From Methylobacterium sp. SyP6R (lineage in GTDB: Bacteria; Pseudomonadota; Alphaproteobacteria; Rhizobiales; Beijerinckiaceae): 64,000 nt of DNA. The position numbers were made by a program, and so were the translations under genes. Within the stretch, counting starts at the first letter, position 1. Every line of letters starts with the position of its first letter. The stretch is taken from positions 310,001 through 374,000 of the forward strand of contig NZ_JAAQRC020000001.1 in assembly GCF_019216885.1 (NCBI RefSeq), in the 5' to 3' direction. Positions 45,625 to 56,068 of the stretch are shown piece by piece. The notes below the pieces were generated by a model, which worked only from the letters and a program-made list of their open reading frames with translations, was not told the DNA's origin and searched no databases.

Positions 45625-47148
45625 ATGCCGTCCGGACCCCGCAGGCGACCCTCCACCGCGTCCCGCACGCTGGCCGGATCGATCGTGGTTGCCACCCTGG
45701 TGATTGGTGCGGTTTCCGGCCTGACGGTCATGCAGATGCGCGCGAGCGCCTGGGATCAGGTCGGCCGTGTGTCGCAGAACCTGCTCGAATCGGTCGAGCA
45801 CATGGTCGACCGCAACATCGAACTCTATGACCTGTCGCTCCAGGCCGTGGTCGAAGGCCTGCACAACCCGGAGGCCGACGGCATCGCGCCGAGCCTGCGT
45901 CAGGTCGTGCTGTTCGACCGGGCCGCCACGGCGACCGGCCTCGGCGCCATCCTGGCCCTCGACGCGCAGGGGCAGGCCTTCGCCGATTCGACCGATCCAG
46001 TGCCCCGCCGGCTGAGTTTTCCCGACGCGGATTTCTTCCGGGTCCACAAGGAGCGGGGGGATGTCGGTCTCTATATCGGCAAGCCGTTCCGGACGAAGCC
46101 GGACGGGCGCTGGGTGATCCCGCTCAGCCGCCGCCTCGCCTATGCCGACGGGGCCTTCGCCGGCGTCGTCGTCGGCACGATCGACATCGGCTACTTCAAC
46201 GCCCTGTTCGGCCGCCTCAGCCTCGGCGACCACACCCGCATCGCCTTCTTCCGCGAGAGCGGCGAGCTTCTGGTCCGCAGCCCGGTGATGGAGGACGCGA
46301 TCGGCAAGGACCTGACGGCGGCGCCGCATTTCCGGAACTTCCTCGAGCACCGCTCGGGACAGTTCGTCGCGACCGGCTACACCGAGGCGATCGAGGGCCT
46401 GTTCAGCTACAGCCGGATCGGCGACCGCCCGCTCATCGCCGCGGTGGTGGTGCCCACGCGGGCCATCGCCGAGCTGTGGCGGCCCAAGGCGATGGCGATC
46501 GTGGCCGTGGTGGCCTTCCTGTGCGGCGGCATGATCGGGCTGACCCTGGTGCTCCAGCGCGAGCTCGAACGGCGGGCCCGCGCCGAGGAGGGGGCGCTCG
46601 CGGCCAACCGCGACCTCGCCCGCCTCGCCCATACCGACGGACTCACCGGCCTGCCGAACCGGCGCCACTTCGACGAGGCCTTCGCGCGGGCGCGCGCGGA
46701 GGTCGCGCGGACGGGCGTGCCTCTCTCCCTCGTCCTGCTCGATGCCGACCGGTTCAAGCGCTACAACGACACCTACGGCCACCTCGCCGGGGACGAGGTG
46801 CTGCGCGCCGTCTCCCGTGTGCTGCAGCGCCAGGTCGGCGAGCCGGACGAGACCGCCTGCCGGATCGGCGGCGAGGAATTCGCCGTGCTGCTGCCGGGGG
46901 CGTCCGGTGCCGAGGCCGCGGCCCGGGCCGAGCGCATCCGCCAGGCCCTGGCCCGCCTGCAGATCCCGCATGTCGGCAACGAGGGCGGCGTCGTCAGCGT
47001 GAGCCTCGGCGTCGCCGAGGTGCAGCTGGCCGAGACCGCCGGGCAGTCCTTCGCCGCCGCCGACGCGGCGCTCTACGAGGCCAAGCGCCAGGGGCGCAAC
47101 CGCGTGGTGGCACGGCCCGGCGGCGCGGAGGCCGTGCGGGTCGCGTGA
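45625..47148 (+). CDS. membrane-bound diguanylate cyclase with periplasmic sensor (dCache-like)
   Basis: The 507-residue protein has two membrane segments (about 14-36 and about 290-312) enclosing a periplasmic sensor region of Cache type (LYIGKPFRTKPDGRWVIPLSRRL). A C-terminal GGDEF domain follows: DGLTGLPNRRHFDEAF and RIGGEEFAVLLPG, with the GGEEF active site at about 414-418. It makes cyclic di-GMP. A GTPase-type inhibitory RxxD lies upstream of the GGEEF site. It has no EAL domain and no operon partners. Confidence 0.94.
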   Translation: MPSGPRRRPSTASRTLAGSIVVATLVIGAVSGLTVMQMRASAWDQVGRVSQNLLESVEHMVDRNIELYDLSLQAVVEGLHNPEADGIAPSLRQVVLFDRAATATGLGAILALDAQGQAFADSTDPVPRRLSFPDADFFRVHKERGDVGLYIGKPFRTKPDGRWVIPLSRRLAYADGAFAGVVVGTIDIGYFNALFGRLSLGDHTRIAFFRESGELLVRSPVMEDAIGKDLTAAPHFRNFLEHRSGQFVATGYTEAIEGLFSYSRIGDRPLIAAVVVPTRAIAELWRPKAMAIVAVVAFLCGGMIGLTLVLQRELERRARAEEGALAANRDLARLAHTDGLTGLPNRRHFDEAFARARAEVARTGVPLSLVLLDADRFKRYNDTYGHLAGDEVLRAVSRVLQRQVGEPDETACRIGGEEFAVLLPGASGAEAAARAERIRQALARLQIPHVGNEGGVVSVSLGVAEVQLAETAGQSFAAADAALYEAKRQGRNRVVARPGGAEAVRVA

Positions 47149-47170
47149 CGCTGCGCAGACTGACGGTGGC

Positions 47171-47212
47171 GCGCCGACGCAAGTCTGCTTAGAGGAGTCT
47201 GCTTAGAGCTTG
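47171..47212. repeat. fragment of repeat R4 (duplicated tail)
   Basis: CGCAAGTCTGCTTAGAGGAG then TCTGCTTAGAGC repeats the end sequence of 17039-17142 (CAAGTCTGCTTA) twice in tandem. Confidence 0.6.
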
Positions 47213-47293
47213 TCTGCGCGGAGCGTGAAGCTCGGGCGGACTGGACGGACGCGTGAGGACCGCGCGAGGCGCATCACGGGGAGAGCGGGGCCG

Positions 47294-47746
47294 TTGGCGC
47301 TCGACGACGACATCGCGATTCTGGAAGCGGCGCCGCTGTTCGGCCTGATGAACCGGGACGCCCTGCGGCTGATCTCGTTCGCCGCCGAGCGCCGGCAACT
47401 CGCGCCGGGCGCCGTGCTGTTCACCCGCGGCGACACCGCCGAGGGCGGCTTCGTGGTGACCCGCGGCACCGTGGTGCTGGAGCCCCGCGGGCCCCGCGGC
47501 GCCCTGGTCGAGGCCGGGCCCGCCGCGCTGATCGGCCAGGCCGCCCTGTTCTTCACCCTGGAGCGGCCGACCACCGCGCGGGCCGGCAACGGCCCGGTCG
47601 AGGTGATGGTCGTCACCCAGGCGGTGATGCGCCGGATGCTCGAAGTGTTTCCGGATGCCGCCGCGGTCATCCACGATGCGCTCGCCGACGAGCTCGCCGC
47701 GCTCACCCGCGCCTTCGCCGACAGCCGCGCCGCCGACCCGACGTGA
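47294..47746 (+). CDS. cyclic nucleotide-binding (Crp-like N-terminal) domain protein
   Basis: The 150-residue protein has a cNMP-binding fold: PLFGLMNRDALRLISFAAER, GAVLFTRGDTAEGGFVVTRG, LVEAGPAALIGQAALFF and RPTTARAGNG. It lacks the C-terminal HTH, so it is a stand-alone sensor domain. The start is uncertain: TTG at 47294 fits the fold and is preceded by GGGAGA, while a longer Arg-rich extension is possible. It lies 66 bp before dapD. Confidence 0.82.
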   Translation: MALDDDIAILEAAPLFGLMNRDALRLISFAAERRQLAPGAVLFTRGDTAEGGFVVTRGTVVLEPRGPRGALVEAGPAALIGQAALFFTLERPTTARAGNGPVEVMVVTQAVMRRMLEVFPDAAAVIHDALADELAALTRAFADSRAADPT

Positions 47747-47812
47747 CAGCACGGCAGGGGCTTTGGTAGAGGGGACGCCGCAACGAAACGAACTCCCGCC
47801 TGGACGCCTCCC

Positions 47813-48657
<845 letters not shown>

Positions 48658-48658
<1 letters not shown>

Positions 48659-48846
48659 TACCAACGGTCGTTGAAAGCGACCTTTGGTTCCGGTCTCGAA
48701 TTTTCGCCAAGCCTCGAATTTACGCCAAGCCCGAGGTCCCGGACTTCTGGGCGTGGTGTCGACAATTCGAGATGGGTCGACGGTCCCGTCGATCTCGGGC
48801 CTGCCCGAGATCGAATCGATGCGTCAGCATCTTGGGCCGTCGGTAT
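48658..48846. repeat. dispersed repeat R1, full copy
   Basis: It starts ATACCAACGGTCGTTG at the dapD stop and ends CTTGGGCCGTCGGTAT, with inverted ends of about 12 bp. A partly duplicated TCGAATTTTCGCCAAGCC / TCGAATTTACGCCAAGCC lies inside. It separates dapD from the convergent panC. Confidence 0.88.
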
Positions 48847-48876
48847 GAGTCTTCCCCAGCGTCGCGGTCTCGTCTT

Positions 48877-49749
48877 TCAGACCGCGACGTTGTCGATGAG
48901 GCGCGTGCGGCCGAGGAAGGCCGCCGCCAGCACCCGCGCCGGACCCTCGACCCGCTCCAGCGGCGCCAGGGTCTCGGCATCGTTCACCGACAGGTACTGC
49001 ACCGGCGCAAAGCCCGCCGCCTCCAGCGCCGCCCGGCCCTCCGCCAGGGCGGGTGCCGTCGCCGCCCCGTTGCGCACCGCCTCGGCCACCCGTTGCAGCA
49101 CGGCATGCATCGCCGGCGCGGCCCGCCGCTCCCCCTCCGAGAGGTAGCGGTTGCGCGACGACAGGGCGAGGCCGTCCGGCTCGCGCAGGGTCGGCGCGCC
49201 CTCGATCGCGACCGGGATGTCGAGGTCGCGGGCGGCGCGCCGGATCACCTGGAGCTGCTGAAAATCCTTCTCGCCGAAGATCGCCCGGTCGGGCAGGCCT
49301 TGCAGCAGGAGCTTCGTCACCACGGTGGCGACGCCGGCGAAATGCCCGGGGCGCAAGGGGCCGCACAGGACCTCCGTCAGTCCCGCCACCGTCACGGTGG
49401 TGGAGAAGCCCTGCGGATACATGGTGTCGACGTCGGGCAGGAAGGCGGCATCGGCCCCGATTGCGGCGAGCAGGGCGAGATCGGCCTCCAGGACGCGCGG
49501 ATAGCGTGAAAAGTCCTCGTTGGGGCCGAACTGCGTCGGGTTGACGAAGATGCTGACCACGACCCGCCGGCTTCCCGCCTGCGCTTGCCGTACCAGGGAC
49601 AGGTGCCCCTCGTGCAGCGCCCCCATGGTCGGCACCAGGGCCACGCCCTCCCCGGCCGCCCGCCAGCCCCGCACCTGCGCCCGCAGGGCGGCGACGTCGG
49701 TCAGCCGGAGAACGGGGGTGGAGCGGGCAGGGGACGGTGATAGGGTCAT
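48877..49749 (-). CDS. panC: pantoate--beta-alanine ligase PanC
   Basis: The 290-residue protein has VPTMGALHEGHLSLVRQAQ (HxGH), VVSIFVNPTQFGPNEDFSRYPR, VLCGPLRPGHFAGVATVV, FGEKDFQQLQVIRRAARDLD and ALSSRNRYLSEGER, all landmarks of pantothenate synthetase. It joins pantoate and beta-alanine with ATP. Confidence 0.97.
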   Translation of the reverse strand: MTLSPSPARSTPVLRLTDVAALRAQVRGWRAAGEGVALVPTMGALHEGHLSLVRQAQAGSRRVVVSIFVNPTQFGPNEDFSRYPRVLEADLALLAAIGADAAFLPDVDTMYPQGFSTTVTVAGLTEVLCGPLRPGHFAGVATVVTKLLLQGLPDRAIFGEKDFQQLQVIRRAARDLDIPVAIEGAPTLREPDGLALSSRNRYLSEGERRAAPAMHAVLQRVAEAVRNGAATAPALAEGRAALEAAGFAPVQYLSVNDAETLAPLERVEGPARVLAAAFLGRTRLIDNVAV

Positions 49750-49910
49750 CGTCGATCTCCGGTCGGTCGAACCGGCGCGACCGTAATCGGGGCGGGCGCC
49801 GGGCGCCAGGGTCGCGCCGCGCCGAGATGCGGGGAAGATCCCCCGCCTCTGCGCCGGTCGCTGCCGGGACTCGAGAGTGTCGAATAGTGCACGTCCCCAG
49901 CGGAACGGCG

Positions 49911-50795
49911 TCAGAGCTGTTGCTGCCTCATCAAGGCCTCGCGACCGAGGCGATACGTGAGATCGCTGTAAGACAGGGAATCCGCGATGAAGCGGTCGAA
50001 CGCATCGATCCAGAGCGGTGTCAGGACGATGAACTGTCCCTTGTCACCGTGGCGCGCGAGGAAGCCGTGTTGCTCCGCGGCGAGCAGCATGTTCCGGATA
50101 TGCGAGCGGGACACCCCGAACCGGGGGGCGAGCGCCGCGAGATCGGCCTCCCGCACGGCGCTGTCCGTGGTTTCCCCCCCGAGGCGGCACAGGGTGAACA
50201 GGATCGAGAGGGCACTGGTCGCGGCCAGGAAGAAGACGACGGCGAGGTTGCGCCACGCCACCTTGACGGCACCTTCGAGCACGGGAACGGAGGCGCTGCC
50301 GTGGGCCCTCTGGAAGGCCGGGCTGCGATCGAGGGCGAGCGCGTATCCAGGCTTCGGAAACAGGATCGACAGCGGCTCGAAATGCGCCGCCATCCACTCG
50401 CGGTCCCATCGCAGCAGCGCCTCGGTGGGGACGAGCAGGCGGACGCGGCTATCCGCGGGGTGATGGCGAAGCTCCAGGAACTGGGTCTGGACCAGGCGGG
50501 CGACGAAGTCGTCGATGAAACGGGGGCTGGCGAAACCGAAATCCGCCACGGTATCCTTGAGCCGCTTCAAGGTCGGCCACGTTTCGCGATCGTCTTCGAT
50601 GTAGCGCGCATGCAGGCAGACGATGATCGCCAGCGTCGTGACGCGGCCGGCATCGGCGCCGGAATTTCCGGGAAACCCATCCAGTTTGTAGACATCGATG
50701 CAGTTATTGATGTAAAGCATGCGACTTTCTTGAAATCGCGGATGCGACAATATTTCTTCCACTGTATGATGGGCGACCATGTCTTGCGAATCCAT
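49911..50795 (-). CDS. hypothetical protein with a possible winged-helix C-terminus
   Basis: The 294-residue protein from ATG 50795 is not recognised. It contains TLAIIVCLHARYIEDDRETW, RFIDDFVARLVQTQFLEL (helical, reads like a wHTH recognition region) and the hydrophobic stretch AWRNLAVVFFLAATSALSILF. A C-terminal DNA-binding-like region follows (DLAALAPRFGVSRSHIRNML, AAEQHGFLARHGDKG). Starts at 50807 and 50840 are alternatives. GGGA lies 6 bp before 50795. It is convergent with panC. Confidence 0.62.
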   Translation of the reverse strand: MDSQDMVAHHTVEEILSHPRFQESRMLYINNCIDVYKLDGFPGNSGADAGRVTTLAIIVCLHARYIEDDRETWPTLKRLKDTVADFGFASPRFIDDFVARLVQTQFLELRHHPADSRVRLLVPTEALLRWDREWMAAHFEPLSILFPKPGYALALDRSPAFQRAHGSASVPVLEGAVKVAWRNLAVVFFLAATSALSILFTLCRLGGETTDSAVREADLAALAPRFGVSRSHIRNMLLAAEQHGFLARHGDKGQFIVLTPLWIDAFDRFIADSLSYSDLTYRLGREALMRQQQL

Positions 50796-51419
50796 ATCGT
50801 GTCCCATCTCAGGCAGGCCAGTCCCCGGGCAGGCGAGCACCAGGTCGATGCACGGGCCTTGCTGTGCTTACGAAAAGTTAAAATGACGCAATCAAATCTG
50901 AATGTGCTCAGGCATCCGTGTATCGCCTGATGCATACTGCGTCATCTGTGGTGGGTAAAGGTGCAAGGTCGGACAGGCCGTCGATCCAAGGCGAAGAATT
51001 CGACGGATCCGACCTGCAAACAGGATGGCGTCACCCGCAAGGGTATCAGCGAGGAGGCCCACTTCCCGTAGCGATACGATTTCCCTCCGCAACCCGCATG
51101 TTCCCTTGCCGATCGGACCTGGACCGAGGCGGCGACGGCGCGACCCGTGCCTCGTGTCTCCGAAATCCTCGCGATGAGCCCGGTGAGGGCCGGTGCGGCC
51201 GCCGATCCTCTTCCCGGTGGCGATCGTCTCAAAGACCGTCCCGATCGTCGCAAAATTTGTCACCCGACGCGCTTGTCGCTGCGGAATCGGCTGGATAGAG
51301 CAAGACGTAGATGAGTCGTCGCCTCCATGATCCTGAAGGCCGGGTTCCCGAGCAATCGCGTCAGGTCATGAGTGTCCGAGGAAGCCTCGTTCTTACGGCC
51401 CCAACGATAAGCGGTCACG
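50796..51419. other. gene-free divergent region
   Basis: These 620 bp separate the hypothetical gene and the araC-type gene. Frames that stay open here show no family features. AT-richer segments lie at about 50875-50915 and about 51250-51300. No repeat or RNA was identified. Confidence 0.45.
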
Positions 51420-52427
51420 ATGTCGGGTATTCCTGTCGAACACTTCGCGCCGGATTGCGATCCGGCGGCGGCCTGGAAATCATGGGCAGAGCACCTCGCG
51501 CCGATCTTCGATGCGCGTCCGGTACCGGACACGCATGCGGGCCCCGAGGTCGGGATGCGAAGCTACAATCTCGGCTCGATCCTCGTCGGAGAGGTGTCGG
51601 CGCCCGCCCAGATGCTCGAGCGGAGCGGCCGCACCGCGGCGCACCAGGGCATCGACCATGTCCTGATCCAGTTCTACCGGCGCGGCACCAGCGTGATCCG
51701 GACGGACCGGGCGCAAGCCCGGATCGGCCCTTCCGACTTCGTCATCTACGACCTGGCTCAGCCGGTTTCCGTCGAGGCGTCGGCCGTGGACGCCACCAAC
51801 ATCCTCGTTCCCCGGGCCGTTCTCGGCCACCGCAGCGGGCAGATCGACAGCCTGCACGGCAGCGTGTTCAGCACCGCGCGCGATCGGGTGGCGCAGATCT
51901 TCGCCTCCTATCTGTGCGAGGTGGTGGCCGGCTGCAACGACCTGACGACCCAGCACGCGGCGGGCATCGCCCAGGCGGCGGCCTCGCTCTGCGCCACCGC
52001 GCTCCCGAACCCCTCGGGCGATGCCGCCGTCACGGAGCGCCGCATCAGCCTCGCCGTCAGGACGTTCATCCAGGACAATCTGGGTGCCAAGGATCTGGGC
52101 CCGGAGATGATCTGTGCCCAGTTCGGCCTGTCGCGGGCGACGCTGTACCGCCAGTTCGCGGCCGATGACGGCGTCCAGAACTACGTCCGCAATTGCCGCC
52201 TGGCTCAGGCGATGCGGCTGCTGACGGCCCCGCCCGATGGCGTGCGACCGCGGATCTCGAGCGTCGCCTATGCGACGGGCTTCTCGGACGAGAGAAGCTT
52301 CAGCCGCGCCTTCAAGCGGCGTTTCGGCAGCCTGCCGCGCGACGTGGCCATGCGCCGGGCGGCCGAGCCGCTTCAATCCGGGACCGGCCGGCAGCTCGGT
52401 GCGTGGCTTCAGCAGCTGGGTCTCTGA
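51420..52427 (+). CDS. AraC-family transcriptional regulator
   Basis: This 335-residue protein has an AraC-binding-like cupin-type sensor region (YNLGSILVGEVSAPAQMLER, HVLIQFYRRGTSVIRTD). The double helix-turn-helix is C-terminal (AQFGLSRATLYRQFAADDGV and ISSVAYATGFSDERSFSRAF, KRRFGSLPRD). It is likely a local activator. It lies next to and convergent with the sugar ABC-transporter operon, so transport control is possible, though not shown. Confidence 0.9.
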   Translation: MSGIPVEHFAPDCDPAAAWKSWAEHLAPIFDARPVPDTHAGPEVGMRSYNLGSILVGEVSAPAQMLERSGRTAAHQGIDHVLIQFYRRGTSVIRTDRAQARIGPSDFVIYDLAQPVSVEASAVDATNILVPRAVLGHRSGQIDSLHGSVFSTARDRVAQIFASYLCEVVAGCNDLTTQHAAGIAQAAASLCATALPNPSGDAAVTERRISLAVRTFIQDNLGAKDLGPEMICAQFGLSRATLYRQFAADDGVQNYVRNCRLAQAMRLLTAPPDGVRPRISSVAYATGFSDERSFSRAFKRRFGSLPRDVAMRRAAEPLQSGTGRQLGAWLQQLGL

Positions 52428-52496
52428 CCGCACGCGCCTTGCGACCCCCGGCTGCTCTTCGGCAACCGGATCGTGCAGGACGCCGAACGCTCGCGC

Positions 52497-53519
52497 TCAC
52501 GGCAGCGCGCGAGCGGGCAGGGGAGCGGAGGCCGGAGCCCGGCCGGGCGCGGCCGGGCCGGGGCGGCGGGCCCGTCGCGCCAGGACGGACAGGCCCTGCT
52601 GGAGCGCGATGAAGGCGAACAGCAGCGCGCCGGTGGCGATCTTCGCCCACCAGCTCGACAGCGTGCCGTCGAAGGTGATGTAGGTGCCGATCAAGGCCTG
52701 GATCATCACCCCGAGGAAGGTGCCGACCATCAGGCCCTGCCCGCCGGTGAGCAGCGTGCCCCCGATCACCACCGCGGCGATGGTGTCGAGCTCGACCCCG
52801 ACCGCGGAGAGCGAATTGCCCGACGAGGTGTAGAGCGAGAACACGATCCCGGCGAGCCCCGCCAGCACGCTCGACAGGGTGTAGATCGCCACCGTGTTCG
52901 CACCGACGCGCAGGCCCATCAGCCGGGCCGAGACGCGGTTGCCGCCGAGCGCGTAGGCGGCGGTGCCGAAGCGCGTCAGGTGCAGGGCGAGGCCGCCGCC
53001 GACGAAGACCGCCAGCATGATCGCCGCCACCACGGTGAGCCGTCCGCCGCCGGGAAGCCGCAGGCTCGCCTCGCTCACCGCCTCGTAGAACGGCGCTGTG
53101 ATCGGGATCGATTCGGTGGAGAGGAGAAAGCTCGCGCCGCGGGCTAGGAACATGCCGGCGAGCGTGACGATGAAGGGGGGCAGGTCGAGGAAGGCGATGA
53201 TCCCGCCCATCGCCGCCCCGAACGCGGCCGCGATCAGGAGCGCGAGGGCGAAGGCGGCGAGCGGCGGCAGGCCCCAGCGCTCGATCGCGATGGCCAGGAA
53301 CACGCCCGTGAAGGCGATCACCGAGCCGATCGACAGGTCGATGCCGCCCGACACGATCACGACGGTCATGCCGACCGCGACGATGCCGAGGAAGGCGCTG
53401 TCGGTGAGGAGGTTGCCGACGACCCGGGTCGACAGGAAGGCCGGGAACTGCGCGGCGCAGAGCGCGTAGCCCGCCGCGAAGACCAGCGCCGTGACCAGGA
53501 CGGGGAGATATCGGTTCAC
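52497..53519 (-). CDS. yjfF: sugar ABC transporter permease YjfF-like
   Basis: This 340-residue permease has about nine hydrophobic segments and the BPD_transp_2 signatures VVIVSGGIDLSIGSVIAFTG and GTLLTGGQGLMVGTFLGVMI. GTG at 53519 overlaps the upstream permease stop by 4 bp. With its neighbours it forms a ribose/galactofuranose-type importer whose gene order (binding protein, ATPase, permease, permease) matches ytfQ-ytfR-ytfT-yjfF. The true sugar is unproven. Confidence 0.9.
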   Translation of the reverse strand: MNRYLPVLVTALVFAAGYALCAAQFPAFLSTRVVGNLLTDSAFLGIVAVGMTVVIVSGGIDLSIGSVIAFTGVFLAIAIERWGLPPLAAFALALLIAAAFGAAMGGIIAFLDLPPFIVTLAGMFLARGASFLLSTESIPITAPFYEAVSEASLRLPGGGRLTVVAAIMLAVFVGGGLALHLTRFGTAAYALGGNRVSARLMGLRVGANTVAIYTLSSVLAGLAGIVFSLYTSSGNSLSAVGVELDTIAAVVIGGTLLTGGQGLMVGTFLGVMIQALIGTYITFDGTLSSWWAKIATGALLFAFIALQQGLSVLARRARRPGPAAPGRAPASAPLPARALP

Positions 53520-54523
53520 GACGGCCTCCGCCGGACCAGCAGGGACAGGCCGGCGAGCCGGGGCGACTGGACGAGGAGCACCGCGAGCACCACCACCGCC
53601 TTGACGAGAAGGTTCAGCTCCGAGGGCAGGCCCGAGAGCAGGATGCCGGTATTCATCGCCTGGATGATGAAGGCGCCGAGCACCGCGAGCGGCACGCTGA
53701 AGCGGCCGCCCAGGAGCGAGGTCCCGGCGATCACCACCGCCAGGATCGCGTCGAGTTCGAGCCACAGGCCGGCATTGTTGGCATCCGCCCCGAGGATGTC
53801 GGCGGTGGTGACGAGGCCGGCGAGGGCCGCACAGAACCCGCTCCAGACATAGACCGCGAGCGTCGTCGTGCGCGTGCTGACGCCGGCGAGCGCGCTCGCC
53901 CGGGCATTGGCGCCGGTCGCCTCGATGAGGAGGCCGAAAGCCGTGCCGCGCACGACGAGGACCGTGACGGCAAGGACGCCCAAGGTGAGGACGATGGGGG
54001 CGGGCAGGCCGAAAACCGCGCCGTTGCTGAAGGCGGCGAGCCCGGGTGCGCTGAAGGTGACGATGCGCCCCTCGGTGAGAAGCTGCGCGATGCCGCGTCC
54101 CGCCACCATCAGGATCAGCGTCGCGATGATCGGCTGGATGCCGAGCACCGCGACGAGGAAGCCGTTCCAGGCCCCGCACAGGATGCCGGCGCCGAGCGAC
54201 GCCGCCAGCACCACCGGCAGGGCGTGGCTGTCGGCAAGCGTCGCCGCGACCGCGCCGGTGATCGCCATGACGGCGCCGACCGACAGATCGATGCCGCGGG
54301 TCGCGACGACGAGGACCATGCCGATCGACAGGAGCGCCACCGGCGCGCCCCGGTTGAACACGTCGACCAGGCTGCCGAACAGCCGGCCGCCCTGCATCCG
54401 CAGGTCGAAGAATTGCGGCGAGACGAGCCAGTCGACCAGCAGGATCGCCGCGAAGGCGAGGATCTGCGGGGCGCCGCGCCGGGGAAGGCGGAGGGCGGGG
54501 AGGCGAAGGGACAGGGCTTGCAT
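53516..54523 (-). CDS. ytfT: sugar ABC transporter permease YtfT-like
   Basis: This 335-residue permease has the BPD_transp_2 fold with VVATRGIDLSVGAVMAITGA, GTSLLGGRFSVPLAVLGAFI and several membrane segments. It is the first of the two permeases in the cluster. It starts 3 bp after the ATPase stop, so all are one operon. Confidence 0.9.
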   Translation of the reverse strand: MQALSLRLPALRLPRRGAPQILAFAAILLVDWLVSPQFFDLRMQGGRLFGSLVDVFNRGAPVALLSIGMVLVVATRGIDLSVGAVMAITGAVAATLADSHALPVVLAASLGAGILCGAWNGFLVAVLGIQPIIATLILMVAGRGIAQLLTEGRIVTFSAPGLAAFSNGAVFGLPAPIVLTLGVLAVTVLVVRGTAFGLLIEATGANARASALAGVSTRTTTLAVYVWSGFCAALAGLVTTADILGADANNAGLWLELDAILAVVIAGTSLLGGRFSVPLAVLGAFIIQAMNTGILLSGLPSELNLLVKAVVVLAVLLVQSPRLAGLSLLVRRRPS

Positions 54524-54526
54524 GGG

Positions 54527-56068
54527 TCAGGCGGCCTCCGCGGCCTCGTCGCCGGCGATCGCCTTGAGGATGGCGGTGACGTCGACGGCCTCGCCCTCGA
54601 GGGTGGCGATCTGGGCCCGGTCGCGCATCACCACGACCCGGTCGGCGTAAGTGACGATCTCCTCCAGCTCCGAGGAGATCACCACGAGGGCGAGCCCCTC
54701 GTCGCAGAGCCGCCGAATCAGCCGGATGATCTCCGCATGCGCCCCGACATCGATGCCGCGGGTCGGCTCGTCGAGGATCAGCACCTGCGGCTCGGTGGCG
54801 AGCCAGCGGGCGAGCAGCGCCTTCTGCTGGTTGCCGCCCGAGAGCAGCCCGATCGGGCGCTCCGGATCGGGCGGTCGGATGTCCAGCATCGCGATGTAGC
54901 GGCGCGCCAGCGCCTCCTGCTCCCGCCGCGGGATCGGGCGGAACGGCCCGCGCCGGGCCTGGAGCGCCAGGATGATGTTGTCGCGAACAGACAACTCGGC
55001 GATGATGCCTTCGGTCTTGCGCTCCTCCGGGCAGTAGCCGAAGCGGTGCCGGATGGCGTCGCGCGGCGTGCGCAGCCGGACCTCCGTGCCGTCGATGCGC
55101 GCCCGCCCCGTCTGTGCGATCTCGGCGCCGAAGAGGAGGCGGGCGGTCTCGGTGCGGCCGGACCCGAGGAGGCCGGCGAGGCCCACGACCTCGCCGCGCC
55201 GGAGCGTCAGGTCGAACGGCGCGACGTATCCAGGTTTTCCGAATTGTTCGAAGTGCGCGACCTCGCTCCCGGCGGCGCCGGATTGGTGCCGGTCCGCAGG
55301 CCCCGCCTCGGCGGTGGCCTCGCTGAGCTCGCGCCCGAGCATCGCCTGGATCAGCGTCATGCGCGGGAGGTCCGCGCTTGCCCAGGTGCCGACGAGCCGG
55401 CCGTTGCGCAGCACCGTGATGCGGTCGGTCACGGCGTAGACCTGGTCGAGGAAGTGGGTGACGAAGACGATGCCCAGTCCCCGCGCGGCGAGGCGGCGCA
55501 TCACGCGAAACAGGATCTCGACCTCGTGCGCGTCGAGGCTCGCCGTCGGCTCGTCGAGGATCAGCACCCGGGCCGACAGGTCGACGGCGCGGGCGATGGC
55601 GACGAGGTGCTGCACCGCGACGGAATGGTCGCCGAGCGGCGCGCCAGGGTCGACCGCGAGGTCGAACTCGGCGAGGATGGCGGCCGCGCGCCGCCGCATC
55701 TCACCGTGGCGCACGAGGCCGAACCGGGTCGGCTCGCGGCCGAGGAAGAGGTTCTGCGCCACCGAGAGGTTCGGCAGCAGGTTCACCTCCTGGTAGACGG
55801 TGGCGATGCCCGCACTTTGCGCCGCCTCGCCGGAGCGCGGCGCGATGGCGGTGCCGTCGAGCGTTACCGTCCCGGCATCGCGCGTCACGATGCCCGTGAC
55901 CGTCTTGATCAGCGTCGACTTGCCGGCGCCGTTCTCCCCGAGCAGCGCGTGGATCTCGCCGGCCTTCAGCGTGAAGTCCACGCCTTGGAGGGCCGGGAAG
56001 CCCGCGAAGCTCTTCGTGAGCCCACGGATCGCGAGGAGGGGGGCGCCGTCCGTTTGTGCCGAAGACAT
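54527..56068 (-). CDS. ytfR: sugar ABC transporter ATP-binding protein YtfR-like
   Basis: This 513-residue protein has two ATPase halves. The first has Walker A LGENGAGKSTLIKTV and Walker B ARVLILDEPTASLD. The second has LAGLLGSGRTETARLLFGAE (degenerate P-loop), signature LSGGNQQKALLARWLATEP and Walker B VLILDEPTRGID. This is the duplicated form of sugar importers (RbsA/XylG/YtfR). The start at 56068 was chosen because the frame upstream is repeat sequence. No close ribosome site was seen. Confidence 0.93.
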   Translation of the reverse strand: MSSAQTDGAPLLAIRGLTKSFAGFPALQGVDFTLKAGEIHALLGENGAGKSTLIKTVTGIVTRDAGTVTLDGTAIAPRSGEAAQSAGIATVYQEVNLLPNLSVAQNLFLGREPTRFGLVRHGEMRRRAAAILAEFDLAVDPGAPLGDHSVAVQHLVAIARAVDLSARVLILDEPTASLDAHEVEILFRVMRRLAARGLGIVFVTHFLDQVYAVTDRITVLRNGRLVGTWASADLPRMTLIQAMLGRELSEATAEAGPADRHQSGAAGSEVAHFEQFGKPGYVAPFDLTLRRGEVVGLAGLLGSGRTETARLLFGAEIAQTGRARIDGTEVRLRTPRDAIRHRFGYCPEERKTEGIIAELSVRDNIILALQARRGPFRPIPRREQEALARRYIAMLDIRPPDPERPIGLLSGGNQQKALLARWLATEPQVLILDEPTRGIDVGAHAEIIRLIRRLCDEGLALVVISSELEEIVTYADRVVVMRDRAQIATLEGEAVDVTAILKAIAGDEAAEAA

